Shown: one piece after another, positions 7,556 through 14,726 of the stretch | Layout of the letters: each line of letters starts with the position of its first letter | Numbering within the stretch: position 1 is the stretch's first letter | The notes under the pieces: model-generated | Databases searched by the model: none | What the model was told of the DNA's origin: nothing | Seen by the model: only the letters and a program-made list of their open reading frames with translations | Position numbers and translations under genes: made by a program | IMG/VR virus record: IMGVR_UViG_3300015360_000243 | Coordinates: 1-20,250 of that record | Origin: a virus | DNA length: 20,250 bases | Strand: one strand, 5' to 3'

Positions 7556-8322
7556 GATGCGCCACCGAAGCTCGAGGCGATCGAGAGGATTGGCCCATCG
7601 AGCGCGACGTAGTATGCACGTTCGACAAGCACGTCAACCTCATTGACTGCCGGGTTGAGAGCGTTGTTGACTTCTGCCGGCCCTCGCCAGACAGCAACGA
7701 CACCGGTGGCGTAGAGCTTGCCGCCAGTGACCTCACCACCGAAGCCTGATCCGACAACCAGCGTTGCTCCGGTCCGGGCGACAGTGTCGCGCTGCTGGAG
7801 CTGAACCCCGGTCCCCCGCCCAGAGAGGATCATGGGGGCGTACGGGTACGTCTTCGAGATCTCTTCGAGGAGCTTGGCAACCGCAAGTTCTGGGTCCGCG
7901 CCGACCAGCGTCACGACCGTGTCGTTGGCCTCGAAGTAGGCGCGGAGGGCGAGCTCAAGGTCGAACGACTCCCACGCCTCGTAGCGCTCGATCGCGCGCG
8001 CTTGCTGCTCCTCGACCGTGCCGCCCGAGTGAGCGCCGAGGGTAACGAATCGAGCAAGCTCAATGCGGAACCCCGTGGTGAATGCGAGCTGATTCTGCCG
8101 AACCTTGGTTGACGAGGTGAACGCGCCGTCGACAAACACGACGGGAGCGTTGTCGCCGATGACCGCCTCTGACTCCCAGAACACGCCGTTGGTCAGGTGT
8201 GAGCTGTTGGATGCCTCGGTGAGCAACCCCTCGGCGCTCAGCACCGTGAGTAGCGATGACGGATACGGGTTCAGCGGCGGAGCTTCAACAGCCGCTCCGC
8301 TGCCTGGAATACGACCTACCAT
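7552..8322 (-). CDS. Head-associated structural protein, function unassigned
   Basis: A 256-residue protein directly after the major capsid gene. ATG at 8322 has AGGAGG nine bases upstream, so it is probably abundant. The N-terminus is Pro/Gly-rich (GRIPGSGAAVEAPPLNPYP). The centre has a helical segment (RAIERYEAWESFDLELALRAYFEAN) and VTLVGADPELAVAKLLEEI. The C-terminal third is beta-rich with AVWRGPAEVNNALNPAVNE and ERAYYVALDG, reminiscent of the closing strands of HK97-fold capsid proteins. It might be a minor or second capsid protein or a decoration protein. This is inference from position and a faint pattern; I cannot assign a function. Confidence 0.6.
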   Translation of the reverse strand: MVGRIPGSGAAVEAPPLNPYPSSLLTVLSAEGLLTEASNSSHLTNGVFWESEAVIGDNAPVVFVDGAFTSSTKVRQNQLAFTTGFRIELARFVTLGAHSGGTVEEQQARAIERYEAWESFDLELALRAYFEANDTVVTLVGADPELAVAKLLEEISKTYPYAPMILSGRGTGVQLQQRDTVARTGATLVVGSGFGGEVTGGKLYATGVVAVWRGPAEVNNALNPAVNEVDVLVERAYYVALDGPILSIASSFGGAS

Positions 8323-8347
8323 GCGCCCTACCTCCTGTCGGAAGTTG

Positions 8348-8381
8348 GACCGGGGGCGACTGGGCTTAGCCGCCCCCGGTC
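8348..8381 (-). terminator. GC-rich hairpin after the major capsid gene
   Basis: GACCGGGGGCG (8348-8358) pairs perfectly with CGCCCCCGGTC (8371-8381) around a 12-base loop. It starts six bases after the capsid stop codon and ends 25 bases before the next start. No T-run follows on the minus strand, so it is an 'I-shaped' hairpin as often proposed for actinobacteria, or an attenuator that lowers expression of the genes after capsid. Confidence 0.65.
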
Positions 8382-8386
8382 AGAGC

Positions 8387-10114
8387 TTAGGAAACGCCAG
8401 CGCCAAGTACGTTGGCGCCAGTGAGGCCGTACGGGTTGAGGTGGAGCTCGTAGAGCGCGCCCTCGCCGCAGGTGTTGGCAACAAGCAGGCTCTCCTCGAA
8501 GAACGCCGCGATGTACTCGTTCTTCTCGAGGTTGGCCTGGTCGTAGATCGCGTCGAGACGGATGATCTCGTCTCCACCGCGAACGAACGTTCCGGGAACC
8601 CAGACGCCGAAGCGGGCGTTGGCGCGCAGGAGCAGGTTGCTGACAACACCGTTGAGGTCCTGTCCCTCCCAGTCCTTGACGTACTGAGTGCGGATACCGC
8701 GCGTGCGGAACCAGCTCTCGATCTGGGCGTCCGAGATGTTGAACGGGTCGATACCGAGGTAGGACCGGCGCGACAGCTCTGCACGGATGTGCGACTTGAT
8801 CCAGCTCGGGAACATGAACTCCAGAACCTGGTTGTCGGCCAAGCTGTACTTCTGGATGAACTGGAGCCGGATCATTTCGATCGTCTGCAGAAGGTCAGCG
8901 GTCGAGCCACCGTACTCGGGAGCATTGATCACTGAGCCAAGGCTGGCGAGCACGCGGTTGATCACGCTGCGGTTGACGTACTTCTGGTAGGCGACAAGCG
9001 ACTTTTCCATGTAGTCGTCGAGCAGCTCGGGGAACGAGTTGCGCAGCGGGATCGGAGCCTTGGCGCCCATGCCGATCGAGTCCAGACGAATGTCCTGCCA
9101 CGTCGGGACCTGGATCATGCGCATCGGCTTGGTCGGCCGGGCGATCATCTGAGCCTCGGTGTAGATGAAGCTTCCGTCTGCATCGTTGAAGATGGCAGAG
9201 AAGTCGATGCCCTTGGTGAAGTTGATGCCACCACGGCGGACGGTGATCGACGGGAGCGTGAGCCCACCGCTGAACGTTGCCCACTGGCACAGCTCGTACA
9301 GGTTCTCCGACGGGGTGACCCAGCCGTTGTACGCTGCCGCCGTCAGTGCGTCGACGCCGTCCTCGCCCCGGAAGGAACGAGCTTCCCGCGCGATGTTCAT
9401 GATCTTCTCGAACGTGGATTCTGGCGTGTCGGTCTCGGTGATCGCTGCGCGACTGGCGTCGTTCAGCGGGCGCTTGATCGTCGCAACCCCGAATGCGCTC
9501 GGGGAGCTCTCGACGTTCTTGGCGCCACGGCCGACCGAGCGAATCATTGAGGTGCGAGCCTTGAATGCCTCGGCAAGACCACGGATGCCGTCAAGCTCGG
9601 AGCCGCCGGCAAAGCCCTTGACGTCCGGTGCGACGGTGATGATCGCCTTGGCCGCTGCGGGCTCTGGTGTTTCGAGAGCTGCTGCGGCCTGCGCGGCGCG
9701 GCGCTTCACGGCGGCGCGAGCGGAGACGCTCTGGCGACGAGCGGCAGAAGCAACGAGTGCGTCTTCCTTCTCTTCGGCCGGCTCTTCCTCTGCCTCGGGG
9801 TCTTTGGCATCCTCCTCGGCGGGGTCAGCCGCCGGGTCTGCCTCGTCCTCGTCCTCGTCGATCCCGGCCTTTGCGGCGTCGAGACGAGCGTTGCGCTCTT
9901 CAGCGGCTTCGTCGCGAGCTTTCTGCTCGCCCTTGATCTCGGTGACGCCACCCTTGAGCTCTTCGAGACGCTCAAGCTGGTCGTCGGTGATCTCGTCGTT
10001 TTCGATCTTCACAAGCTCGCTGTACTCGTCGAGCGCGTAGTTCTTCTGAACTTCGAGCTCGTCGTCAGCGACACCCGCCCAGCCACCTTCTGGCTTTGCG
10101 AACTTTGGGGACAT
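8387..10114 (-). CDS. Major capsid protein with fused N-terminal scaffold-like domain
   Basis: A 575-residue protein starting at ATG 10114, with GGAG seven bases upstream. The frame is open to 10441 but that part is unlike protein and covers the 44-residue gene and the hairpin, so I reject it. Residues 1-150 are helical and highly charged: LERLEELKGGVTEIKGEQ, then a strongly acidic stretch at 85-118, then Ala/Arg-rich helix. This is what a scaffolding (delta) domain looks like. From about 165 the sequence reads as an HK97-fold capsid subunit, with features such as RRGGINFTKGIDF, RPTKPMRMIQVPTW, SRRSYLGIDPFNISDAQIESW and FVRGGDEIIRLDAIYDQ. ALVASA at 119-124 is a candidate maturation cleavage site. 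GC hairpins flank the gene on both sides, suggesting an individually controlled transcript. Confidence 0.88.
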   Translation of the reverse strand: MSPKFAKPEGGWAGVADDELEVQKNYALDEYSELVKIENDEITDDQLERLEELKGGVTEIKGEQKARDEAAEERNARLDAAKAGIDEDEDEADPAADPAEEDAKDPEAEEEPAEEKEDALVASAARRQSVSARAAVKRRAAQAAAALETPEPAAAKAIITVAPDVKGFAGGSELDGIRGLAEAFKARTSMIRSVGRGAKNVESSPSAFGVATIKRPLNDASRAAITETDTPESTFEKIMNIAREARSFRGEDGVDALTAAAYNGWVTPSENLYELCQWATFSGGLTLPSITVRRGGINFTKGIDFSAIFNDADGSFIYTEAQMIARPTKPMRMIQVPTWQDIRLDSIGMGAKAPIPLRNSFPELLDDYMEKSLVAYQKYVNRSVINRVLASLGSVINAPEYGGSTADLLQTIEMIRLQFIQKYSLADNQVLEFMFPSWIKSHIRAELSRRSYLGIDPFNISDAQIESWFRTRGIRTQYVKDWEGQDLNGVVSNLLLRANARFGVWVPGTFVRGGDEIIRLDAIYDQANLEKNEYIAAFFEESLLVANTCGEGALYELHLNPYGLTGANVLGAGVS

Positions 10115-10272
10115 TTCGATACTCCTTGCGTCGGAACTAGCTGTGGGCGAAAACCTGTATTTCGGAAGAGGTGCGCCTTGCTGTTCTACGACAGAAGTGC
10201 CGGTGGTTCTACTGAGAGTAGGTTGCCACAGTTTTTGCTCGGGAACAACCTCGTGCTCGACGACACGCCGAC

Positions 10273-10293
10273 GTTCTCTAGGTCCTAGAGAAC
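10273..10293. promoter_or_regulatory. Palindrome copy 3, upstream of the capsid gene
   Basis: The longest perfect copy of the family: the core CTCTAGGTCCTAGAG (10276-10290, centre 10283) is extended by GTT on the left and AAC on the right to a 21 bp perfect inverted repeat. Its central base is T on the plus strand, whereas the other four copies have A. It abuts the GC hairpin at 10294-10335, and its centre is 169 bases from the capsid start, much farther than at the other sites. Confidence 0.72.
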
Positions 10294-10335
10294 CACCGAG
10301 GGGCCCAGAGGATGCACTCCCTGGGCCCCTCGGTG
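10294..10335 (-). terminator. Strong GC hairpin before the capsid gene
   Basis: CACCGAGGGGCCCAG (10294-10308) pairs perfectly with CTGGGCCCCTCGGTG (10321-10335), a 15 bp stem with a 12-base loop. It begins five bases after the stop codon of the 44-residue gene and is followed on the minus strand by the palindrome, not a T-run. It probably ends or attenuates transcripts from the portal/protease genes so that capsid is expressed separately. Confidence 0.7.
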
Positions 10336-10340
10336 TAAGA

Positions 10341-10475
10341 CTATCCCGTCCTGACGATCCCGCCGATGCGCTTTGCGGCGGCATCGGCCTCCATCTTGGT
10401 CGAGTAGGTGTTGATCTTGCTGCCGTTCTTGTAGACGACAAACTTTCCGGTTTTAGCTGCGCAGTTGCATGCCAC
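10341..10475 (-). CDS. Small 44-residue MACNC protein
   Basis: GTG at 10475 lies one base after the stop of the MuF/protease gene, with GGGGA just upstream, and the frame closes at TAG 10343-10341. The product begins MACNCAAKTGKFVVYKNG and continues with a helix (STKMEADAAAKRIGG). Short proteins that open with MACNC or a similar CxC and carry a 'VV..dG' strand are widespread in actinobacterial phage head operons. I associate them with the DUF7196-type family, from memory and unverified. The fold is likely a small beta-beta-alpha unit. The two Cys could bind metal, but two residues alone do not show it. Function unknown. Confidence 0.75.
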   Translation of the reverse strand: MACNCAAKTGKFVVYKNGSKINTYSTKMEADAAAKRIGGIVRTG

Positions 10476-10476
10476 G

Positions 10477-12891
10477 TCAGTCCCCTAGATCCCTCGCCTG
10501 CGCCAGTCGTGCGGCTCGCCGACCCTGGCCCTCGGCGATCAGCTCGGGGTCACGCACCAAACTGAGGCGCTCTTTGCGATCGGCGCGGTACTCGAGCTCG
10601 TCAGCGACAACCCGCCCAATCGCGAGGAGCGTGTCGCCGTCGTCGACGCCAAGAGAGGCGGTGATTGCGGTGCGCTGACGACCCACCTTGTGTGGCGCCA
10701 GCATCCCCGCGCTCGACAGCAGGGAGAGCTGCTGTCCGCCGTCCATCGCAAAGGCGGGGTAGCGAGGAGCTGCATACCCCGGCGTGTTGACGGCAAGGAT
10801 TGCGATCAGCTCAAGGCTCCCGGTCATGCCGCGTCGCCAGTCACCCGAGAGGGCGGAGGCGCGAAGCACCTTGATGTCCTCGGGGGTTGCGTTGTCTCGC
10901 ACCTTGCCGGAGAACCAGATCCCGATGCTGTCCTCGCCGATCGCTGCGTCTGCGATCGAGTGGCCGGTGTCGTCGTAGTGCGCCGCCGCCTTCTGCATGG
11001 TGGTCCTCAAGCCAGCGTGCCCAGTCCACATGACGATGCGGCCGGTGTTCTTGAAGCCGGCCTCGGTGAGCACCTGGCCAGTGGCGTAGTAGGCGTAGCC
11101 GCTCGCCGAGGTCGGAGGCATGACGCACTTCTCGCCGATGCCAAGGTGGCACGTCCCCCAGAGCGCGAGGTGCCCGAAGATGCGGCCCTCCTCATCGACG
11201 GTGATCGGCGTGATCTTGGTGAAGTTCGGGTTCTCGAAGAACCGAGCCCTTTCCTTGACCGCTGAGGCGGCAGAGGCAACAAGGGCAAAGCCCTCGGAGG
11301 CCGCCGCAGCGCCCCGCTTGAGGTCACCGCGCTTGCGACCCGGCCACATCCCGACTGCTTCCTTGTGGAGATTCGCGCACGTCCCCGCGAGGAACCGGGG
11401 GTTGACGTACTTTGCGAGCTGCAGGCGGCAACGATTGAAGTCGCCAGAAACGCCCCAGCGAATCTTGGCCGCTCCCTCGCCGCGCACCCAGTAGGAGCGC
11501 AGTCGCTGCGTTGCTCGCGGGTTGGTGATCCAGCCCGGCCCATCCTTGGTGCCGGGAGCAAATGCGCTCGCGACCAAGGCGTCGTGCTTCTCGTAGGTGG
11601 CAAAGAACGCGTCGCTGTCGTCAGACTCCAGCCACTCGATCATCTCGTCGAGCGTGTCGAACTCCGCCGATGCCTTGACGTCTTCGCTGTCGGCGACGTC
11701 CTCTTCCATGTCCGGCTCGCCGACAGCAGATGGATCACGCATGGGCTCCTCGAAGTCCGGGCCCAAGGCGATATACGCCTCGGCAAACGCCGGAATCTGG
11801 ACCATGGATGCAGACCGGATTCGGCCTGCCGTGAAGTGTGTGAGCTTGACCTCGCCGCCAAACAGCATTGCGAGCATGTCCTCTTCGTCGGAGTCTTCGC
11901 TCTCCTCGTACTCGACCTCGACTTCCGGCGAATCGACGTCGACCGAAACTCCGCCGAGCATCCCAAACACAAGGCCGTCGATGACCTCGTTGGCCTCGGG
12001 GATGTTCGTGTTGAACATTCCGCGCGCGCGATGCTGATTGCCGTCAAGCCACATCTCGTCGATCCGGCCGATGGTAACCGAGCCCTTGTGGCCCTCGTCG
12101 CTGAGCCGCTGATACGTCAGGGGCAGCGGGAAGGCGTCGTACGTCAGCGCGCCGACGTCGAACTGGCGCTTGTCACCGGTGGCGACGCCCTCAACAACCA
12201 GAACGCCATGCCACGGCACCTCGTTGCCTGAGTCGACGAACTCATCCTCGGAGACATCCTCGTCCATGAGGTCTCCCTCAGCGGGACGCTCCTCCTCGGC
12301 GTCTGCCGCGAAGCTCGTAGCTCTCGTTCCCATTTGTGGTCCTCCTGTGGTTGCAAGCAAACAGCGGCAGTTGATCCAGATCTCCGGGGGGCCGACCGGC
12401 TCTCCGGGAAACTGGAGCTGGAAACCACCCACTGCAAAGGTTCCCACGATCGGCACGGTCTGTCCATCGACCGCGCGGTGCGTGCTGCGCGTGGCATCGT
12501 CGTCCATGGCGATCCATGTCTTGGTCTCGCGGTCGCCGTCCCGGCCCGCAGCGAGGGTTGCCGAGTTCACGGTGTACGTGCCGACCCATCGTGAGACGCG
12601 ATCAACCTCGCCCCGCGTCGGGGGGTCGCTGGGCTGGGCGGTCTTCGCAAGGCTCTCGCCAAGCTTGACAAGGAAGCGCTGCAGCGCTTGGCCGTCAGCG
12701 TCACCGGTGGGCGACTCGCTCTCAAATATCTCGCTCCACAGCACGCCAGCGCCGTCGACGATCGGGGAATACCACGAGCCCCCGCTGTGCTGGGCAAGCG
12801 CATCCTCGACGATTGGACGGATCTCGTCGTCGAAATTGTTGAGCCGCGCGCTGCGTTCGGCGGCGAACTGGACGAGCCTCACGACCGCCAC
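10477..12891 (-). CDS. MuF-like minor head protein fused to prohead protease modules
   Basis: An 804-residue multidomain head morphogenesis protein. Residues 105-180 form a MuF-type domain: KTWIAMDDDATRSTHRAVDGQ, FPGEPVGPP and the closing INCRC. Residues 222-380 resemble an HK97-family prohead protease, with His268 in GHKG and Ser316 in GGVSVDVDS as candidate catalytic residues. An acidic linker (380-430) follows. Residues 445-520 form a conserved-looking unit (GPGWITNP, WGVSGDFNRC, CANLHKEAVGMWPG). Residues 565-710 hold a second protease-like unit seen in actinobacterial phages: GHLALWGTCH, WTGHAGLRT, IGEDSIGIWFSG, RASALSGDWR. ALVASA occurs at 438 and 536, each before one of the last two modules. 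GTG at 12891 overlaps the portal end by 13 bases; a GTG at 12882 (GTGA overlap) is equally plausible. Catalysis is inferred. Confidence 0.85.
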   Translation of the reverse strand: MAVVRLVQFAAERSARLNNFDDEIRPIVEDALAQHSGGSWYSPIVDGAGVLWSEIFESESPTGDADGQALQRFLVKLGESLAKTAQPSDPPTRGEVDRVSRWVGTYTVNSATLAAGRDGDRETKTWIAMDDDATRSTHRAVDGQTVPIVGTFAVGGFQLQFPGEPVGPPEIWINCRCLLATTGGPQMGTRATSFAADAEEERPAEGDLMDEDVSEDEFVDSGNEVPWHGVLVVEGVATGDKRQFDVGALTYDAFPLPLTYQRLSDEGHKGSVTIGRIDEMWLDGNQHRARGMFNTNIPEANEVIDGLVFGMLGGVSVDVDSPEVEVEYEESEDSDEEDMLAMLFGGEVKLTHFTAGRIRSASMVQIPAFAEAYIALGPDFEEPMRDPSAVGEPDMEEDVADSEDVKASAEFDTLDEMIEWLESDDSDAFFATYEKHDALVASAFAPGTKDGPGWITNPRATQRLRSYWVRGEGAAKIRWGVSGDFNRCRLQLAKYVNPRFLAGTCANLHKEAVGMWPGRKRGDLKRGAAAASEGFALVASAASAVKERARFFENPNFTKITPITVDEEGRIFGHLALWGTCHLGIGEKCVMPPTSASGYAYYATGQVLTEAGFKNTGRIVMWTGHAGLRTTMQKAAAHYDDTGHSIADAAIGEDSIGIWFSGKVRDNATPEDIKVLRASALSGDWRRGMTGSLELIAILAVNTPGYAAPRYPAFAMDGGQQLSLLSSAGMLAPHKVGRQRTAITASLGVDDGDTLLAIGRVVADELEYRADRKERLSLVRDPELIAEGQGRRAARLAQARDLGD

Positions 12892-14666
12892 CGGCGCCCA
12901 AGATACTTCGCGAGGGTCTTGCGGTCGTAGGGCTGCTGGTTCGAGATGAGTAGGCGCGCGTAGCTGTCGAGAGCAGCCTCGAGCTCCACCACATTCACAC
13001 TGGTCGGCAGCGTGAGTCGGTCGAGATTCGGCCAGGCGTCGGCAAGGACGTGGTCAAGCTGGCTTTTCGAGAGTGTCACGTACTGGTAGCGATCCATGGC
13101 CGGGACCCCGGGAGGGATCCCCTGAATCGCCGAAGACGTCGACTTGAGTCGGTTGCCGGCACGAGTCAGCGCGTGGAAGAGCGCCGCCTCCCCGCTGGCC
13201 AAGAGCGAGGCGCTGTCCGCATCCTCTTGGGTATCCGGGATGTCCTGCGTTGGGTGCTCCTCAAGAGAGCGCGGCAGTGGCCGCAAGCCCCTTTCCTTGT
13301 CGGCGTCGGGGCCGGTGGGAATCGTGATGTCGACGCCAAGCTGTCGAGCAGCCTCGGCCACCAACTCGGGGGAGGGAGAACCTTGCGCAAGCTTCATGAG
13401 GAGCCAAGTCTTGCGCTCGTCCTCGTCCATGACGTCGGTCTCCTCGAACCCGTTCTCGCGACGAAGCGTTGCCCCGCTGATCTCCCCGCGCTCGTGGAGC
13501 TCCATCGCCTCTTTCGAGCGGTTCGGGCGCAGACGCATTTCCGTCGAGTCGGCCTCAATTTCATACAGCTTGGACTCTTCCGGGTCCATCCCGTATTCAT
13601 CCTCCAGAACGACGCGGAGGTAATCAGTGGTCAGGGCCTGTGTCAGCAGCGCCAACAGCGGCTCGGAGAACGACTTGATCAGTGAGTCCTCGATCTGCCA
13701 TGCGCCCCAGTGATTGACGTCGGCGGTCCCGAGTAGCGCCTCGGGCGGCATGTCCATGCCAAGGGCAAGGCGACGGATTGCCTCGTCGCGCAGCTTGGCG
13801 GCGTTTTCGTCGAGCTCGCTCCACAGTGTCAGGTGGTCGATCTTATCAAGGAACTCTCCCGGCGCCTGGAGGATCGTGGGAACTCGCGAGGAGGCAGAGG
13901 TCCGATCTTGCTTTGCCGCCGCCATGGTTGCCGCGAGCTCGGCGATGAAACCGTTGACCCCTTGCTGAGCGACGGTGGTGCCGTCCACATTCGTTGTCTG
14001 GGTCGGGAACACGACCTCGGTCGGGATCTTAAGGAAGCCGGCACCGCTGAGCCGAGAATCGAGCTGAGCACTGACGTACTGGGTCAGCTCTTGGATCTGG
14101 CTCAGGATCGGCAGCAGCGGGCGCGTCGGGCAGTCCGAGAGCCAGCGCTTGCGGGGGTGCGGGCGCCAGAAGCGAATGAGAAGCATGTCGTCGATCGAGA
14201 TCTTCTCTTTGCTGATGCTGTAGGTTTCGTCGTCTTCCCACTTCACCTCGGTCGCCGCAAGAGTCGACCACTCCCTGTCCTCCTCTTCGCCTTGAGCGAA
14301 GATATAGCCCTCCCCGGCCACCGTCATGTGGATGCCACCTTGGCGAAGGAACTCGCCGTGCTGATCGGGCCCACCGTAGAACTTGTTGAGGACCTCGACC
14401 GCATCCCCCGTGGTCTGCATCTCACCCTTGTACTTCACGATTAGCTTGGCCCGGGAGAGGTTGTTTCCTACCCACTGGACCCCGTAGTGGAAAACCTCGA
14501 TGGTGTCGTACCAGAACCACGCCTCTTCCTGCCAGTCCTGCTTTTCCACCTTGCGAGACGGAGTCGCGGCCACCGGGTTTCGACCGAGGTTGCGTGCCGA
14601 CGCGATCAGGCCATTGGCGAAAGTCTCTGCGGCCAGCTTTCCGCGTACAGTGCGGCTACGCGGCAT
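12879..14666 (-). CDS. Portal protein
   Basis: A 595-residue protein that would form the dodecameric DNA entry ring at one capsid vertex and dock the terminase. ATG at 14666 is preceded by GGGGAGA. Typical phage portal features are visible: an N-terminal helical region with FWYDTIEVFHYGVQWVGNNLSRA, a central QELTQYVSAQLDSRLSG, and the portal signature GMDMPPEALLG followed by NHWGAWQIEDSLIKS (about residues 310-335). The C-terminal third is helical and Glu/Asp-rich (NGFEETDVMDEDERK, EALFHALTRAGNRLKS). It lies between the modification cassette and the MuF/protease gene, which it overlaps. A palindrome is centred 52 bases upstream, so it may begin its own transcript. Confidence 0.9.
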   Translation of the reverse strand: MPRSRTVRGKLAAETFANGLIASARNLGRNPVAATPSRKVEKQDWQEEAWFWYDTIEVFHYGVQWVGNNLSRAKLIVKYKGEMQTTGDAVEVLNKFYGGPDQHGEFLRQGGIHMTVAGEGYIFAQGEEEDREWSTLAATEVKWEDDETYSISKEKISIDDMLLIRFWRPHPRKRWLSDCPTRPLLPILSQIQELTQYVSAQLDSRLSGAGFLKIPTEVVFPTQTTNVDGTTVAQQGVNGFIAELAATMAAAKQDRTSASSRVPTILQAPGEFLDKIDHLTLWSELDENAAKLRDEAIRRLALGMDMPPEALLGTADVNHWGAWQIEDSLIKSFSEPLLALLTQALTTDYLRVVLEDEYGMDPEESKLYEIEADSTEMRLRPNRSKEAMELHERGEISGATLRRENGFEETDVMDEDERKTWLLMKLAQGSPSPELVAEAARQLGVDITIPTGPDADKERGLRPLPRSLEEHPTQDIPDTQEDADSASLLASGEAALFHALTRAGNRLKSTSSAIQGIPPGVPAMDRYQYVTLSKSQLDHVLADAWPNLDRLTLPTSVNVVELEAALDSYARLLISNQQPYDRKTLAKYLGRRWRS

Positions 14667-14709
14667 AGTGTTCTCCCCTGGTATGTGACGGCATCATTCT
14701 GACAGAGAT

Positions 14710-14726
14710 TCTCTAGGACCTAGAGA
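14710..14726. promoter_or_regulatory. Palindrome copy 4, before the portal gene
   Basis: TCTCTAGGACCTAGAGA is a perfect 17 bp inverted repeat centred at 14718, 52 bases before the portal ATG. Its right-hand CTA (14720-14722) is the TAG stop of the preceding glycosyltransferase on the coding strand. The 43 bases between the palindrome and the portal start hold only the ribosome site and no clear promoter. Confidence 0.7.

Larger units (their letters stand above)
10115..10340 (-). promoter_or_regulatory. Leader region of the capsid gene (226 bases without a gene)
   Basis: This is the longest non-coding gap in the window. From upstream to downstream it holds a 15 bp GC hairpin (10335-10294), a palindrome copy abutting it (10293-10273), and about 158 bases of leader that is more AT-rich than its surroundings, ending in the GGAG ribosome site. 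A strong promoter for capsid would be expected here. By eye I see only weak candidates, for example TTGTTC near 10245, with no good -10 at the right distance, so I do not place a promoter. Confidence 0.5.

Noticed and set aside
9165-10040. 291-codon plus-strand frame, very Ser/Ala-rich, opposite the capsid gene
   Set aside because: The composition mirrors the antisense of the Glu/Ala-rich scaffold region; it is a shadow of the capsid frame.
10115-10272. Sigma70-type promoter in the capsid leader (TTGTTC near 10245)
   Set aside because: No -10 hexamer with acceptable match lies at 16-18 bases; I could not support it by eye.
10115-10441. N-terminal extension of the capsid frame up to 10441
   Set aside because: It would cover the 44-residue gene, the GC hairpin and the palindrome, has low-complexity Arg/Pro/Ser sequence, and ATG 10114 has a proper ribosome site.
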